DNA of 64,000 nt. It comes from Synergistaceae bacterium (GTDB lineage: Bacteria > Synergistota > Synergistia > Synergistales > Aminobacteriaceae). The notes beneath the pieces are model-generated. The model was given only the letters and a program-made list of their open reading frames with translations, did no database searches and was not told where the DNA came from. Shown in pieces: positions 62,765 to 64,000 of the stretch. The first letter of the stretch is position 1. Every line of letters begins with the position of its first letter. The DNA is taken from NCBI GenBank assembly GCA_017445405.1, contig JAFSUD010000074.1, forward strand, positions 20,418-84,417. The letters run 5' to 3'. The position numbers and the translations under genes are program-made.

Positions 62765-63904
62765 TTATTCGGATATTTTAACACACTCTGCCCAAAACTT
62801 CGCAGCGTTCTCCGTTCCCATTGATGCCATCGCCTCGTGGAGTGCCTCGTCTATCTCCCGTCTCGTCCCCTCGTCGTCAAGATACCGGCCAAGCTCGCGC
62901 ACGATGTTTTCCGGACTCGCCGACTCACACAGCAATTCAGGGTACACCTGCCGGCTCGTGCCTTCGGCGTGCTGCGCGACTAGCATGTTCGGGATAGATA
63001 TATTCTTCACATGAACTAACCGCTTCAGTATCGCGTAAGTTATCCGCTTCATGTTATAGATAACCACCATGTAACGGCCTAACAGCATCGCCTCGACAGC
63101 CACCGTCCCCGAGACTCCGGCAACTGCACACGACCCTAGCATTAACTCTCTGCCCCCGCCTTCCCACAAGTCATAGCCGCATTTGCTTACTCTCTCTCTC
63201 AGAACGTCAGCAAGTTCACGGCTCAATCCCTGCGCAACTGAGAACACAGGCCTGTAACCTTTCGCGCTGAGAAGTCCTGCAGTTCCCAGAAGTGTATCAA
63301 GGTGATAGTTGATGTCGTACCTCCGGCTTCCGGGCATGAGGGCTATCACTCTGTCTTGGCCGAAGCGTTCACGGAAAGAGCCGGAGAGTCTAACGTCTGC
63401 GAGTTCATGCACCAGCGGATGAGCTTTCCAGAGAGATCTGACTCCGTGCTCCGTCAAGAACTTGTGCTCGAACGAGAACAGCGGAAGGCAGAAATCATAA
63501 TCGCGCTTGAGATTCTTCACCCTTCCTGCTCTCCATGCCCACACCGTAGGCGGAATCAATGACACTATTTTTCCCGTGTAACCTGCTTTCCTGAGCGAGT
63601 GCGCTAACAGAAGGTGAAAGTCCGGACTGTCAATCAACACTGCTGCATCAGGCTTCACACGCATAACTTCCCGGGTGATCGCGTTCTTGAGCCTCCAGAG
63701 TCTTGGCAAGGCAGGAATAACCTCGACAATTCCCATGAGCTTTAACTCCTCGTAGCTCCACTCTGCCCGGCCTCCTGCTCTCACGCCTTCATTGCCCAGC
63801 ATTCCCCATACTTCAGCATCAGGATTTATCTTCAGAACTTCGCGGATAAAGTCCCCCGCATAAATATCTCCGCTCACTTCTCCGCATGACACAAATATAT
63901 TCAT
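62765..63904 (-). CDS. lpxB: Lipid-A-disaccharide synthase
   Basis: A 379-residue enzyme that joins UDP-diacylglucosamine and lipid X to give the lipid A disaccharide. Family motifs: MNIFVSCGEVSGDIYAGDFI at the N-terminus, LIDSPDFHLLLA, IPPTVWAWRAGRVK, and MPGSRRYDINYHLD. Its presence shows a lipid-A-bearing outer membrane. The ATG overlaps the stop of the gene upstream (ATGA), so it belongs to a larger minus-strand operon that extends past the window. Confidence 0.94.
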   Translation of the reverse strand: MNIFVSCGEVSGDIYAGDFIREVLKINPDAEVWGMLGNEGVRAGGRAEWSYEELKLMGIVEVIPALPRLWRLKNAITREVMRVKPDAAVLIDSPDFHLLLAHSLRKAGYTGKIVSLIPPTVWAWRAGRVKNLKRDYDFCLPLFSFEHKFLTEHGVRSLWKAHPLVHELADVRLSGSFRERFGQDRVIALMPGSRRYDINYHLDTLLGTAGLLSAKGYRPVFSVAQGLSRELADVLRERVSKCGYDLWEGGGRELMLGSCAVAGVSGTVAVEAMLLGRYMVVIYNMKRITYAILKRLVHVKNISIPNMLVAQHAEGTSRQVYPELLCESASPENIVRELGRYLDDEGTRREIDEALHEAMASMGTENAAKFWAECVKISE

Positions 63905-64000
63905 GGCTTGCTGTACTCCTCCTTATCTAACATGTTTTCACTGGCAGCTACTATCAGCGTTGACGAAAGCGTACCCATGCAGTTAGCTACTGTGTCCCCC
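63901..64000 (-). CDS. 3' end of a gene, possibly a DAACS-type symporter (partial)
   Basis: Only the last 32 codons are in the window, reading GDTVANCMGTLSSTLIVAAS and ending EEYSKP. The DTVANCMGTLSSTLIVA pattern resembles the C-terminal helix of dicarboxylate/amino acid:cation symporters. The TGA overlaps the lpxB ATG. The call rests on a short fragment. Confidence 0.45.
   Translation of the reverse strand, partial: GDTVANCMGTLSSTLIVAASENMLDKEEYSKP

Overview
The window reads as chromosomal DNA of a diderm, probably anaerobic, bacterium of the Synergistota. The best single clue is the C-terminus of the secreted repeat protein that ends at 15952. It has a Gly-rich stretch with one Cys (GGGGCNSGLG), a hydrophobic segment and a final LRRK, which is the Synerg-CTERM sorting signal. 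A lipid A gene (lpxB) supports an outer membrane. Coding density is high, and many genes overlap as ATGA or sit a few bases apart. No rRNA, tRNA, insertion sequence, prophage or CRISPR array was seen.

Layout. 0-2 kb: a LysR regulator and a BASS-type transporter. 2-12.4 kb: a long information-processing operon (rimP, nusA, infB, a cupin gene, rbfA, nrnA, truB, ribF, tatD, tgt, ywlC) behind a clear sigma-70 promoter. 12.4-19.2 kb: envelope and secreted proteins (zinc ribbon/SH3 protein, Sel1-repeat protein, GLUG/Ig-repeat surface protein). 19.5-23 kb: a MatC-type permease and a PrpF-family isomerase facing a LysR gene. 23-25.1 kb: an MntA/HepT-type pair with a stop inside hepT, a Gfo/Idh/MocA dehydrogenase, and a small broken gene. 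25.2-28.7 kb: an HD-GYP response regulator and a hybrid histidine kinase. 28.8-35.3 kb: secA, a secreted protein, argS and an ftsB/divIC-like gene. 35.3-38.9 kb: an unfamiliar cassette of six small minus-strand genes (two paralogues, an LRAT/NlpC-like enzyme, a DUF697-like membrane protein, two orphans) facing a membrane protein with a RhuM-like N-terminus. 38.9-45.4 kb: oxidoreductases, an acetyltransferase and two secreted hydrolases facing a LysR gene, then a secreted Cys/His hydrolase. 45.4-51.4 kb: a DAACS symporter, a membrane protein paired with a tandem AAA ATPase, a TetR regulator and a cysteine desulfidase. 51.4-54.9 kb: two tandem DNA methyltransferases. 55-61.4 kb: an amino acid ABC transporter, an alpha/beta hydrolase with a G12 tract, and a Ni/Co ECF transporter. 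61.4-64 kb: a glycosyltransferase, lpxB and the end of another gene.

Two themes run through the window. First, partial tandem copies of gene ends lie between genes (5' end of tatD, 5' end of an SDR gene twice, 3' end of a LysR gene). Second, there are sequences suited to switching: a G12 tract inside a coding region, a 7-bp repeat array ahead of a glycosyltransferase, and two near-identical methyltransferases that differ in their recognition region. Three genes between 18.4 and 25 kb are broken by single-base events. These may be real decay or sequence errors.

The best candidate for an undescribed system is the 35.3-38.9 kb cassette.
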